Assembly: GCF_007828865.1 (NCBI RefSeq)
Contig: NZ_VIVK01000001.1
Location: forward strand, 5,890,001-5,954,000
Direction of reading: 5' to 3'
DNA: 64,000 nt
Source: Kribbella amoyensis
GTDB lineage: Bacteria; Actinomycetota; Actinomycetes; Propionibacteriales; Kribbellaceae
Shown here: piece after piece, positions 18,001 to 25,937 of the stretch
How the letters are laid out: the number at the start of each line of letters is the position of its first letter
Position numbering within the stretch: position 1 is the first letter of the stretch
Translations under genes and position numbers: made by a program
The notes under the pieces: generated by a model
Told to the model about the DNA's origin: nothing
Databases searched by the model: none
The model's input: only the letters and a program-made list of their open reading frames with translations

Positions 18001-21000
18001 CAGCTCGCCAAGCACCGGTTGGAGACCGGGTACGACCAGGCCTGCCAGGAGGGCCTGGTCTTCCAGCTCACCGAGCACCGCACCGGCCAGCCGCCGCGGA
18101 TCCGCTCGTACCGGATCGCCGTCCAGCAGCACTTCGACCGGGCGAAGCCGATCGGCGTCGCGGACAGCGACATGGTCGTCAACGTCGACATCGGCGTCAG
18201 CGCCTCCGGCCGCTCGGGCAGCCGGTCGAGGAGCTTCCCGTGGTCGCTGAAGTTCGGGCTCGGCAACAAGCCGGGGCCCGGAAACAGCGGCCGCACGCCG
18301 TCCGCCGGCCTGTCGATCGGCCGGACCACGCTCGGCCGGATGCTCGCCTGGGCCACCGGGAACGCGGCGTACCGGATGACGGTGACCGAGTCGAGCTCGC
18401 CGGTCGCGGTCTTCGACGTCCCGCACACCGTCACGGTCACCGAGGTGACCGCCGACGGCGATTCCGCGCCGATCGCCCAGTCGGAGGGCAGCGCCCGGGT
18501 CTGCCTCGACAGCGAGTTCTGCGCCGCCCCCGAGCCGCCCGTCCTCGCGCTGGCCGGCCGGGTCGACCCCAACCTGTTGCAGACAGCAACCATCCAGCAC
18601 GTCGACGTCCGCGACCCGGTCCGCCGGCTGACCGAAGCCGTCCCGGAGCTGCGGCGGGGCGACAGCTCCGCGCTGCACCACATCAGCGCCTTCCTCGCCA
18701 CCCGCAACCTCGTGACCCGGCCCGAGCTGCTCACCACCGAGTACCGCACCGGGCTCGCCGTCAGCGCGGCGCCGTCCGATCCGCTGCAGGCGGTCGCGCA
18801 ACGGAGCCTGGCGCCACGCCGGACCAGCCTGGGCATCACGACCCGGGTCGAGAACCTCGCCTATGTCGGCAGCGCGTCCCCGATCGTTGCCGACCTCAAC
18901 GTCACGTTCGCGAGCGCCAGCAGTACGTCAGGAGCCTCGTCCGGTGCGTCCGCGGGGGCCAGCGCGGGCACCGGCTCGGTGACGACGGACGGTGAGGCAC
19001 AAGGCGCTTCGCTGGGTGTGACCCGGTCGACCACCAAGTCCGCTTCGACCACCGAGGCCGCCACCAGCGCCGTCGAGCGGTCGCTCATGCGGGACGGTCA
19101 GCACTACCAGTTCTGGGGCGACCTGGTCCTCGAGGCAGAGCTTCGCGCGGGCGGTGCCGAGCCGCGCCGGGTCGAGCTGGAGACCGGCGCCGTCTTCCTG
19201 ACCCTGCCTGAGCGCGATGCACTGCGGTCGTACGGCCGGGGCAAGCTCGACCTTCCGCTGCACAAGGTGTCGGACGCCGTCGAGCGACTGCTCAACGGCA
19301 ACCTCGATCTCCCCCGCCGGACGACTGCCGCCCTGGTCCGCCGGTACCGGGCCGAGAAGGGGCAGACCGACACCGGCCTCGCGGCCGAGCACACCGATGA
19401 ACGGCTTGCGGACCTGCTGCGCCGGGTGACGGGCGGTACGGTGCAGCCGGACGAGCGACTCGATCGGGTGCTCGACGAGGTCGACGAGCTGACCCGGCAG
19501 CGGGTCGAGGTTCCGTTGCCGCGGCACTACCAACAGTTGATGGGTGCGGGCCAGGTCGACCGGAGTTCGCTGCAGGACGAAGCCGGGAACGACACGGACC
19601 TGCTCCGCGAGGTGTACGCGGCCGTCGAGCAGCACTCGCCGCAGGCCCTGGACGACCCGGTACTCGCGGCCTCGCTGCGGGGTGAGCTCTCCGGTCCGCG
19701 CTGGCGGCACCAGCTGGACAACATGCTGGATCCCCGTGGCTTCGTCCGCGAGTACCCCATCGACGACGCCGGCCGGCCGCGCAACATCCGGGTACGGGTC
19801 CGGGTGCAGTTCACGGGACCGGTCACGTCGGAGGCAGGCGGGACGGCCGGCCAGAGCGGCAACGGCTTCGGTCTGGTCCAGCTGTGGGATCTGCGCGAGC
19901 GCAATCGCAGCGTCAGCGCGGGCACGGCGTACGACGGCAGGATCGATCTGTCCGGCACGTCCGACGCCTCCGGGACCGCTGGTATCGGCACCGGTCTCGG
20001 CACCTCGACCACAGCGACGAGCAGCGAGCTCACCACCCGGATCAGTACCGGGCTCGCCGTGGAGACCGCCCGGGTGGAGCGGGACTACCGGGTCATGGTC
20101 GAGGTCGACGACAACTCGACCGGTGCACCGCCCACGCGACGCGAGGCCGGCGGCCGGTTGAGCCTGTCCGTGCCGGCCTCGGTGATCGACTCGGCGCCAC
20201 CGCCGTACTCCCCCGGCCTCTCCGACCATCGGTCAGCCGACCTCCCGGCCAACTACCTCGTCGAGGGCAGCCAGCCTTACCTCACCGGCGCCGAGCCGAC
20301 GAACACCCTGCTGGACGCCGCCTCCCGGCGGCTGGCCCGGACCGACCTGCTCGGGCCGGCCGGTGTCCAGCTGCACGGGACCACGCTCGAGTCGTTGCTC
20401 GGGGCATCGAACCGGGCGGTGACGTTCCAGGAGATGGCGCGGCCGACCGGCCACCAGCTGATACCGCTCGCCGTCCCCGGTCAGGTCACGCGGGTGGTCG
20501 CGGTCCGGGTCCGCGCCGAGGTGTCCGGGGTCGAGCTGGTGTCGGAGCCGGATGCCGAGGCGACCACTCAGCTCGGCGAGAACACCCGGCAGCTCCGTAC
20601 CGCCCAGCTGACCGCGAAGAGCAACCGGCTGCTACCCACCACCAAGTCCGTCAGCGCGACGTCGCCTGGTGGCGAGGTGACTGTCGGCGCCTCGGTCGGT
20701 GACCAGGTCACCGAGAAGGACACCGGCACCGTCGGCGCCCGGCACGAGACCGGCGTCTACGAGTCCGGGCAGGTCGTCACCGTGAAGCTGACGGTCGACT
20801 ACCACCTGGACTTCGAGCGCCGGCGACTCGACCGGCACAACAAGCCCAAGGTCGAACGCTCCGCCTCGCTCCACCGGGCCGCGCAAGGCGAGACGTACGT
20901 GACGATGTTCCGGCGCGACTACGACGCGATGCGCGCCCAGATGGAGGCCGGGCGCACCAGGCCGGCCAAGTCGGTCCGGACCCGGACGGTCCGGGTGGAG

Positions 21001-21429
21001 GCACTCGCCGACGCGCAGCACCCGTACAGCCCGCTGGTCGACGCGCTCGACCAGGCCCGAACCCATGGCGTCCGGATCCGGCTGACGGTCCGCGGCACGG
21101 ACGGCACCCGGCAGCGGTACCTGGCCAAGCCGGACGGCACCTTGTCGAGCGGGCGCGATCGCAAGTTCGCCGCGGCCTTCGCGACCCTGCACCCGCGGCT
21201 CCCCCTGTTGGCCGAGGGCCGCGTCGACCTCCGCGAGCTCTTCGCTGCGGGTGGCCGCCCGCAGCGGTTCACCCCGGTCGTCGTGGACGCCCTGCAGCAG
21301 AAGGGCGTCCCGGCGTCGGTCCTCGCCGAGACCGATTCCCGGATGCACCGGTCACGCTTGTTCGAGGAACCGGACAACCTCCCACCCCGCCGCGCCGCCG
21401 GGCCCGCGTCCGGGATGTCGATCGGTTGA
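15091..21429 (+). CDS. Giant modular beta-rich protein B (2112 aa), paralogue of protein A
   Basis: Aligns with giant protein A over nearly its whole length, with roughly half of residues identical by eye in the best blocks: RLPHLTAL near residue 408, LDETTRPGG, LTVHRLDRAESFTVDG, KHRLETGYDQACQEG, LDSEFC, SALHHISAFL, and the C-terminal AAFATLHPRLPLLAEGRVDL. It lacks A's 165-350 insertion and the KD repeats. Modules again pair S/T/G-rich hairpin-like stretches (such as SSGASAGASAGTGSVTTDG) with strands ending in VFLTLPERDALRSYG-type motifs. No signal peptide or membrane segment is seen. A TTG start at 15091 is supported by GAGAGG 6 bases upstream. The gene stands alone, without small partners behind it, and ends in a strong terminator. 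The 169-base gap to the VLRF1 gene is relatively AT-rich and should hold its promoter. Confidence 0.86.
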   Translation: MAAISGDDPRVRARATLELALGFLAPAAIVLQDGSVRLRDAEDRLDRKVVRRLDRRLKARARAGVTDDRLAVEAIAYFGAEIERARGGRRADGATTALDRLLDRRDLSAAQRAESQALLREVLTGNTLTSWPELKQFMDAQAAPPSTERRSLAADILTAARSLSHDTETYVRSLATPEAPSTGTGIEAQYDEFRRLAREWHEQGEDRGSRQLLTIQHELEDLVMSIQRAGHPAPVLPWAGPTVVADQESPSDPAERLREQVRRQITKLESAASDHLKRAATRAESSGEARGQAATLFATADEQASLHDTAAAERARRFRVRAVARVRVAERHTRIAESCVAAADQAGAAAGVYRTLLRAADAGAGPEQLADLARDATQQVRAYEWATAATLPSPDVLQNGLPSGRLPHLTALSYELNQALRKRKNSFRFTPDLLHRTLRGESRRILSPDGIVLTIGNDPRADVSELVQLELKLDPGELHEVLNSPVGFDEAQVGQVVQGGFNVATSATDRLGTTGAAGLRSVTDGLPDSSKLKALAELASPGAEVADDLGVTVTGGATEFAQSGAVEALRGEFLRYRSPRPRWIWRIRDSALADWSAAQVVHSGGEPDAGAFDLGYSHTYTVGPPGNQTSLADVGLPEERGATLPEHFVSRADGLNELSDRAVAELRVRLGSLDRVGHDRLRGLLTDDAMIRLDETTRPGGVWRLITNGGRPVAWAQLESVADLDTAELLSDSSPDHKLELWRVGNSGASGGQTFASSRTVSGTAATALADIGSTSTDLTPGARAGRSKGEEEASTTSDVGSRWSTQRIAPTVGVKLGVRHKLTVHRLDRAESFTVDGSGDVCLRMAERDAFRYGLPVPDDALSRDADGDLRRGVDGRVLLRGDPHPAEAPPQLPVWLGTGPRQLRGAGPAMIRELSGADDALRDLLPRLSKQSLIPPLDDSGRPLPAKFAGQDPAVLLSQAENWERTLQQLAKHRLETGYDQACQEGLVFQLTEHRTGQPPRIRSYRIAVQQHFDRAKPIGVADSDMVVNVDIGVSASGRSGSRSRSFPWSLKFGLGNKPGPGNSGRTPSAGLSIGRTTLGRMLAWATGNAAYRMTVTESSSPVAVFDVPHTVTVTEVTADGDSAPIAQSEGSARVCLDSEFCAAPEPPVLALAGRVDPNLLQTATIQHVDVRDPVRRLTEAVPELRRGDSSALHHISAFLATRNLVTRPELLTTEYRTGLAVSAAPSDPLQAVAQRSLAPRRTSLGITTRVENLAYVGSASPIVADLNVTFASASSTSGASSGASAGASAGTGSVTTDGEAQGASLGVTRSTTKSASTTEAATSAVERSLMRDGQHYQFWGDLVLEAELRAGGAEPRRVELETGAVFLTLPERDALRSYGRGKLDLPLHKVSDAVERLLNGNLDLPRRTTAALVRRYRAEKGQTDTGLAAEHTDERLADLLRRVTGGTVQPDERLDRVLDEVDELTRQRVEVPLPRHYQQLMGAGQVDRSSLQDEAGNDTDLLREVYAAVEQHSPQALDDPVLAASLRGELSGPRWRHQLDNMLDPRGFVREYPIDDAGRPRNIRVRVRVQFTGPVTSEAGGTAGQSGNGFGLVQLWDLRERNRSVSAGTAYDGRIDLSGTSDASGTAGIGTGLGTSTTATSSELTTRISTGLAVETARVERDYRVMVEVDDNSTGAPPTRREAGGRLSLSVPASVIDSAPPPYSPGLSDHRSADLPANYLVEGSQPYLTGAEPTNTLLDAASRRLARTDLLGPAGVQLHGTTLESLLGASNRAVTFQEMARPTGHQLIPLAVPGQVTRVVAVRVRAEVSGVELVSEPDAEATTQLGENTRQLRTAQLTAKSNRLLPTTKSVSATSPGGEVTVGASVGDQVTEKDTGTVGARHETGVYESGQVVTVKLTVDYHLDFERRRLDRHNKPKVERSASLHRAAQGETYVTMFRRDYDAMRAQMEAGRTRPAKSVRTRTVRVEALADAQHPYSPLVDALDQARTHGVRIRLTVRGTDGTRQRYLAKPDGTLSSGRDRKFAAAFATLHPRLPLLAEGRVDLRELFAAGGRPQRFTPVVVDALQQKGVPASVLAETDSRMHRSRLFEEPDNLPPRRAAGPASGMSIG

Positions 21430-21443
21430 CGCGCCGAGACAGC

Positions 21444-21491
21444 AGTACGCCGGATGCGGCCGGCCACCTGACCAGCCGCATCCGGCGTACT
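21444..21491. terminator. Perfect 17-bp inverted repeat, bidirectional terminator
   Basis: AGTACGCCGGATGCGGC and its exact reverse complement are separated by 14 bases, between the convergent giant gene B and sufT. The position, stem length and symmetry fit a bidirectional transcription terminator isolating the SUF operon from the giant-gene island. No long T-run follows, as is usual in high-GC actinobacteria. Confidence 0.8.
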
Positions 21492-21500
21492 CGGTAAAGC

Positions 21501-21887
21501 TCAGACGTTGAAGCCGAGCGCGCGCAGCTGCTCGCGGCCGTCGTCGGTGATCTTCTCCGGGCCCCACGGCGGCATCCAGACCCAGTTGATCCGGAAGTCG
21601 TTGACCAGGCCGTCGAGCGCCATCCTGGTCTGGTCCTCGATCACGTCGGTCAGCGGACAGGCCGCCGACGTCAGCGTCATGTCGATGATCGCGGTGCTGG
21701 AGTCGTCGACGGTGACCCCGTAGATCAGGCCCAGGTCGACCACGTTGATCCCGAGCTCGGGGTCCACGACGTCCTTCAGCGCCTCGGTCACGTCGTCGAC
21801 GGCCGGAGCCGCCGCGCCGGCCGGGTTCTGCGCCGCCTCGAGATCGACCTCGGGCAGCTCGATCTTCTCGTCGGTCTGGTCAGGCAT
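21501..21887 (-). CDS. sufT: SufT-type metal-sulfur cluster assembly factor (MIP18/DUF59)
   Basis: A 128-residue protein. After an acidic N-terminus the DUF59 core begins at VTEALKDVVDPELGINVVDL, with LIYGVTVDD and MTLTSAACPLTDVIEDQ (the conserved Cys of the family) following. Such proteins help mature or deliver Fe-S clusters. It is the last gene of the SUF operon, and its start overlaps sufU by 8 bases. Confidence 0.92.
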   Translation of the reverse strand: MPDQTDEKIELPEVDLEAAQNPAGAAAPAVDDVTEALKDVVDPELGINVVDLGLIYGVTVDDSSTAIIDMTLTSAACPLTDVIEDQTRMALDGLVNDFRINWVWMPPWGPEKITDDGREQLRALGFNV

Positions 21888-22353
21888 GGGTCACTCCCTC
21901 TGTCGATGTCGGCGCCGACTTGGCCAGCGCCTGGGCGGTAGCGTCCCGCCAGGCCGACCAGCCCAGCAGCGCGCACTTCACCCGGGCCGGGAACTGCGCC
22001 ACGCCCGCGAACGCGACACCATCCTCCAGCACCTCTTCGTCCGGTTCGACCGTCCCCCGGCCCTGCATCAGCTCGAGGAACTTCTCGTACGTCGCCATTC
22101 CCTCGGCGACCGGCTTGCCGATCACCAGATCGGTCATCACCGAGGTGGCGGCCTGGCTGATCGAGCAGCCGACGCTCTCGTGCGTCACGGCGGTGACCTT
22201 GTCACCGGCCAGCTCGACCCGGAGGGTGACCTCGTCCCCGCAGGACGGGTTCACGTGGTGCACCTCCACGTCGTACGGGTCCGTCAGTCCCGCGTGGTGC
22301 GGGCTGCGGTAGTGGTCCAGGATGATCTCCTGGTACAGGGCGTCCAGTTGCAT
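21880..22353 (-). CDS. sufU: SufU-type Fe-S scaffold / sulfur acceptor
   Basis: A 157-residue IscU-like fold protein. Three conserved Cys are visible: PSCGDE near residue 40, VGCSISQA near 63, and VKCALLGW near 127, with an Asp at the SCGD motif. The insertion between the second and third Cys marks it as SufU rather than IscU. In Gram-positive SUF systems it takes sulfur from SufS through a zinc-dependent ligand swap. It follows sufS after 6 bases. Confidence 0.94.
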   Translation of the reverse strand: MQLDALYQEIILDHYRSPHHAGLTDPYDVEVHHVNPSCGDEVTLRVELAGDKVTAVTHESVGCSISQAATSVMTDLVIGKPVAEGMATYEKFLELMQGRGTVEPDEEVLEDGVAFAGVAQFPARVKCALLGWSAWRDATAQALAKSAPTSTEGVTHA

Positions 22354-22359
22354 GATCAG

Positions 22360-23616
22360 TCAGTCCACCTTGAAGAAGGAGCGGACGAACCCGAGTCCGT
22401 CGACGAGCGCGTCGATCTCCTCGGGCGTCGTGTACAGGTAGAAGGACGCCCGCGTCGACGATTGCATTCCGAACCGCTCGTGCACCGGCCGGGCGCAGTG
22501 GTGCCCGGCCCGGACCGCGATCCCGCGGGTGTCCAGCACGGTCGACACGTCGTGCGGGTGGACGCCGTCCAGCTCGAAGCTGATCGCGCCCCCGCGGTCG
22601 ACCGGCTCGGCCGGCCCGAGGATCTTCAGCCCGGGCACCGTCTTCAGGCCCTCCAGCGCGTACGCCGTGATCGCCTGCTCGTGCGCGGCCACCTTGTCCA
22701 TCCCGAGGCCGGACAGGTAGTCCAGCGCCGCCCCGAGCCCGACGGCCTGGGCGATCGGCGGCGTCCCCGCCTCGAACCGGGCCGGCGGCGGCGCGTACGT
22801 CGAACCGGTCATCCGGACGACCTCGATCATCTCGCCGCCCCCGAGGAACGGCGGCAACTGCGCGAGCAACTCGTACCGGCCCCAGAGCACGCCGATCCCG
22901 GTCGGGCCGGTCACCTTGTGCCCGGTGAAGACCAGCAGGTCCGCGCCGAGGGTGGCGACGTCGACCGGGAACTGCGGCACCGCCTGGGACGCGTCCACCA
23001 CCATCGTCGCGCCGACGGCGTGCGCCTTCGCGGCGATCTCGGTGATCGGGTTGATCGTGCCGAGCGCGTTCGACACCCAGGTCAGCGACACGACCTTGGT
23101 GCGCTCGGTGATCAGCTCGTCGATCCCGGCCAGGTCGAGCCGGCCCTCGTCGGTGACACCGAACCACTTCAGCGTCGCGCCGGTCCGCTCACAGGCCAGC
23201 TGCCACGGGACGATGTTGCTGTGGTGCTCCATCTCGGAGATCACCACCTCGTCCCCCGGCCGCAGGCCCGCGCCGAGCGTGTACGCCGCCAGGTTGAGCG
23301 CCTCGGAGGCGTTCTTGGTGAAGACGATCTCGTCCCGATTGGGTGCCCCGATGAACGCGGCCACCTTGTCCCGGCCGCCCTCGTACGCCGCGGTCGCCTC
23401 CGCGCCGAGCTGGTGCATGGCCCGGGCGACGTTCGCGTTGTGCCGCAGGTAGTGGTCCTCGATCGCCTGGACCACCTGGCGCGGCTTCTGCGAGGAGTTG
23501 GCCGAGTCCAGGTAGACCAGCGGGAACCCGCCCGCGAGCTCGCGGGACAGGATCGGGAAGTCCGCCCGGACCGACTGCAGGTCCAGCGGGCTGCTGAAGG
23601 TCCGGGTGGTCGTCAT
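22360..23616 (-). CDS. sufS: SufS cysteine desulfurase
   Basis: A 418-residue class V aminotransferase-fold enzyme that mobilises sulfur from cysteine. The PLP Lys lies in FTGHKVTGPTGIG near residue 232; the persulfide Cys is in VRAGHHCARPVHERFG near 372, the group II (SufS) version of the active-site loop. The N-terminus (SVRADFPILSREL..PLVYLDSANSSQKP) is full length. It overlaps sufC by 4 bases and is followed by its acceptor SufU. Confidence 0.95.
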   Translation of the reverse strand: MTTTRTFSSPLDLQSVRADFPILSRELAGGFPLVYLDSANSSQKPRQVVQAIEDHYLRHNANVARAMHQLGAEATAAYEGGRDKVAAFIGAPNRDEIVFTKNASEALNLAAYTLGAGLRPGDEVVISEMEHHSNIVPWQLACERTGATLKWFGVTDEGRLDLAGIDELITERTKVVSLTWVSNALGTINPITEIAAKAHAVGATMVVDASQAVPQFPVDVATLGADLLVFTGHKVTGPTGIGVLWGRYELLAQLPPFLGGGEMIEVVRMTGSTYAPPPARFEAGTPPIAQAVGLGAALDYLSGLGMDKVAAHEQAITAYALEGLKTVPGLKILGPAEPVDRGGAISFELDGVHPHDVSTVLDTRGIAVRAGHHCARPVHERFGMQSSTRASFYLYTTPEEIDALVDGLGFVRSFFKVD

Positions 23617-24377
23617 GCCTTCGCGCCCGCCTTGACGAAGCGCTCGTAGCCGTTGGCCTCCAGCTCGTCGGCCAGCTCCGGGCCGCCCTCCTCGGCGACC
23701 CGGCCGTCGACGAACACGTGCACGAAGTCCGGCTTGATGTAGCGCAGGATCCGGGTGTAGTGCGTGATCAGCAGGATGCCCTTGTCACCCTGCTCCGCGA
23801 ACCGGTTGACGCCGGTCGAGACGATCTTCAGCGCGTCGATGTCGAGGCCGGAGTCGGTCTCGTCGAGGATCGCGATCTTCGGGTTCAGCAGCTCCAGCTG
23901 GACGATCTCGTGCCGCTTCTTCTCACCACCGGAGAAGCCCTCGTTGACGTTGCGCTGGGCGAACTCGGGGTCCATCTCCAGGTCGCCCAGGGCGGTGTTC
24001 ACGTCCTTGACCCAGGTCCGCAGCTTCGGCGCCTCGCCGTCGATCGCGGTCTTGGCGGTGCGGAGGAAGTTCGCCACCGACACCCCCGGCACCTCGACCG
24101 GGTACTGCATCGCCAGGAACAGGCCGGCGCGGGCGCGCTCGTCGACGGCCATGTCGAGCACGTCCTCGCCGTCCAGGGTGACCGTGCCGCTGGTGATGTT
24201 GTACTTCGGGTGGCCGGCGATCGAGTACGCCAGCGTGGACTTGCCGGAACCGTTCGGGCCCATGATCGCGTGCGTCTGACCGCCCTTGATGGTCAGGTCG
24301 ACGCCGCGCAGGATCTGCTTCGGGCCGTTCTCGGTGTCGACCGACACGTGCAGGTCGCGGATCTCGAGTGTCGCCAT
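23613..24377 (-). CDS. sufC: SufC, Fe-S assembly ATPase
   Basis: A 254-residue ABC-type ATPase. Walker A GPNGSGKSTLAYS, signature FSGGEKKRHE and Walker B IAILDETDSGLD are intact, and the family's C-terminal VHVFVDGRVAEEGGPELADE is present. It forms the SufBCD complex with the products encoded upstream, where ATP-driven rearrangement of SufB and SufD builds the cluster. The start is 22 bases after the Rieske gene stop. Confidence 0.96.
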   Translation of the reverse strand: MATLEIRDLHVSVDTENGPKQILRGVDLTIKGGQTHAIMGPNGSGKSTLAYSIAGHPKYNITSGTVTLDGEDVLDMAVDERARAGLFLAMQYPVEVPGVSVANFLRTAKTAIDGEAPKLRTWVKDVNTALGDLEMDPEFAQRNVNEGFSGGEKKRHEIVQLELLNPKIAILDETDSGLDIDALKIVSTGVNRFAEQGDKGILLITHYTRILRYIKPDFVHVFVDGRVAEEGGPELADELEANGYERFVKAGAKA

Positions 24378-24399
24378 GAGGTTTCTGTCTCCGTCGCTG

Positions 24400-24738
24400 T
24401 TACAGGGATGCCTGGTTCGTGGGGTTCTTGACGTCGACGAGCAGGTCGCCGCCGTCCAGCCGGACCGGATAGACCGGGACCGGGTCGTACGCGGGCAGGC
24501 TGGTCGGCTCGCCGGTGCGCAGGTCGAAGCGGGAGCCGTGCAGCCAGCATTCGATCTCGCACTTGCCGACCTCGCCTTCGGACAGCTGGATCTGCGCGTG
24601 CGAGCACTCGTCCCGCACCGCGAAGTACTGTCCTTCGCTCTTCACGACCGCGACCTCGACGCCGCCGACCTCCACCGCGACCACTCCCTCGTCGGGAACG
24701 TCGGCCGCGGCGCAGGCGCGCTCGAAGGTGTCGCTCAC
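24400..24738 (-). CDS. Rieske-type [2Fe-2S] ferredoxin in the SUF operon
   Basis: A 112-residue non-heme-dioxygenase-type Rieske ferredoxin. Cluster ligands are visible as ECSHA (Cys-x-His) and ECWLHG (Cys-x2-His), with a 16-17 residue spacer. The GTG at 24738 (VSDTFERA) overlaps the sufD stop by 4 bases; the longer frame upstream is out-of-frame sufD. A Rieske gene between sufD and sufC is a known arrangement in actinobacteria. It probably donates electrons during cluster assembly, though this is inferred from position. Confidence 0.9.
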   Translation of the reverse strand: MSDTFERACAAADVPDEGVVAVEVGGVEVAVVKSEGQYFAVRDECSHAQIQLSEGEVGKCEIECWLHGSRFDLRTGEPTSLPAYDPVPVYPVRLDGGDLLVDVKNPTNQASL

Positions 24739-25937
24739 CGGCCGACGACCGCCTTGCCGGCGGCGCTCAGCTCGGCGGCGCGGGCCAGCTTCTGCTCGAT
24801 CACCTCGTGCAGCCGCTCGACCACCTCCGGGACGCCGATCCGGCCGATGATGTCGTTGAAGAAGCCGGACACCACCAGCCGCCGGGCCTCGTCCTCGGGG
24901 ATGCCGCGGGCCTGCAGGTAGAACAGCTGCTCGTCGTCGAACCGGCCGGTCGCGGACGCGTGCCCGGCGCCCTCGATCTCGCCCGTCTCGATCTCCAGGT
25001 TCGGGACCGAGTCGGCGCGAGCGCCGTCGGTGAGTACCAGGTTCCGGTTCAGCTCGAAGGTGTCGGTGCCCTCGGCCGCGGCCCGGATCAGCACATCGCC
25101 GATCCACACCGACCGGGCGTCGTCGCCGGCCAGCGCGCCCTTGTAGAGCACGTTGCTCTTGCAGTGCGTGGCCTCGTGGTCGACGAACAGCCGGTGCTCG
25201 TGGTGCTGACCCGACTCGGCGAAGTACACGCCGAGCAGCTCCGCGTCGCCACCCGGACCGGCGTACCGGACGTTGGTGCCGACCCGGACGACCTTGCCGC
25301 CGAGGGTGACGGCGACGTGGTTGAGCTTGGCGTCCCGGCCGACCAGCGCGTCGTGCTGGGCCAGGTGGATCGACTCGTGGTCGCCCTGCTGGATCGAGAC
25401 CAGCCGCAGCTCGGCGCCGTCACCGACGACGATCTCCACGTTGCTGGACAGCTCGCCGGCGCCGGTGTGGTCGATCACCACGGTGGCGCGGCTGTGCCGG
25501 GCGGCGTCCACGATCAGGTGGGTGAAGCCGCGGGCGCCGAGGCTCGCGACGTTGACGTGCACCGGCTCGGTCAGCTCGGCCTCGGCCGGGATCCGGACCG
25601 CGAGCGCCTCGGCGGCGTACGTCCACGCCACCGCGGCCGGGCGGTCCTGCGGGGTACCGACCTTCACCGCGTCGGCGGCGACGGTCTCGATCACGACGCC
25701 GTCGGGACCGTGCGCGTCGACCTTCGGGGTCTCGGTGCCGGCCTCGTCGGCGAACAGCGCCTTGAGGGTCTTGACCGGGGTGAAGCGCCACTCCTCCTCG
25801 CGCCCGTTCGGCACCGGGAAGTCGGCCACGTCGTACGACGTCGGCCGCTCGCTCCGGGCCTGCAACGGCACCGGCGAACCCGGCCCGTGGGAGTGCGCCT
25901 GGTTGCCGGCGGCGACCAGGGTTTCGGTGGCGGTCAT
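24735..25937 (-). CDS. sufD: SufD, Fe-S assembly scaffold subunit
   Basis: A 400-residue member of the SufB/SufD family, a beta-helix scaffold that pairs with SufB. Family features: GREEEWRFTPVKTLKALFAD at the N-terminus, the long beta-helix with DHEATHCKSNVLYKGALAGD, and the C-terminal FDDEQLFYLQARGIPEDEAR. It abuts sufB, the sufB stop sharing a base with its start. Together with SufB and SufC it forms the cluster-building complex. Confidence 0.95.
   Translation of the reverse strand: MTATETLVAAGNQAHSHGPGSPVPLQARSERPTSYDVADFPVPNGREEEWRFTPVKTLKALFADEAGTETPKVDAHGPDGVVIETVAADAVKVGTPQDRPAAVAWTYAAEALAVRIPAEAELTEPVHVNVASLGARGFTHLIVDAARHSRATVVIDHTGAGELSSNVEIVVGDGAELRLVSIQQGDHESIHLAQHDALVGRDAKLNHVAVTLGGKVVRVGTNVRYAGPGGDAELLGVYFAESGQHHEHRLFVDHEATHCKSNVLYKGALAGDDARSVWIGDVLIRAAAEGTDTFELNRNLVLTDGARADSVPNLEIETGEIEGAGHASATGRFDDEQLFYLQARGIPEDEARRLVVSGFFNDIIGRIGVPEVVERLHEVIEQKLARAAELSAAGKAVVGR

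Noticed and set aside
21444..21491. 17-bp perfect inverted repeat as an insertion-sequence end
   Set aside because: No transposase and no target duplication nearby; position between convergent stops fits a terminator.
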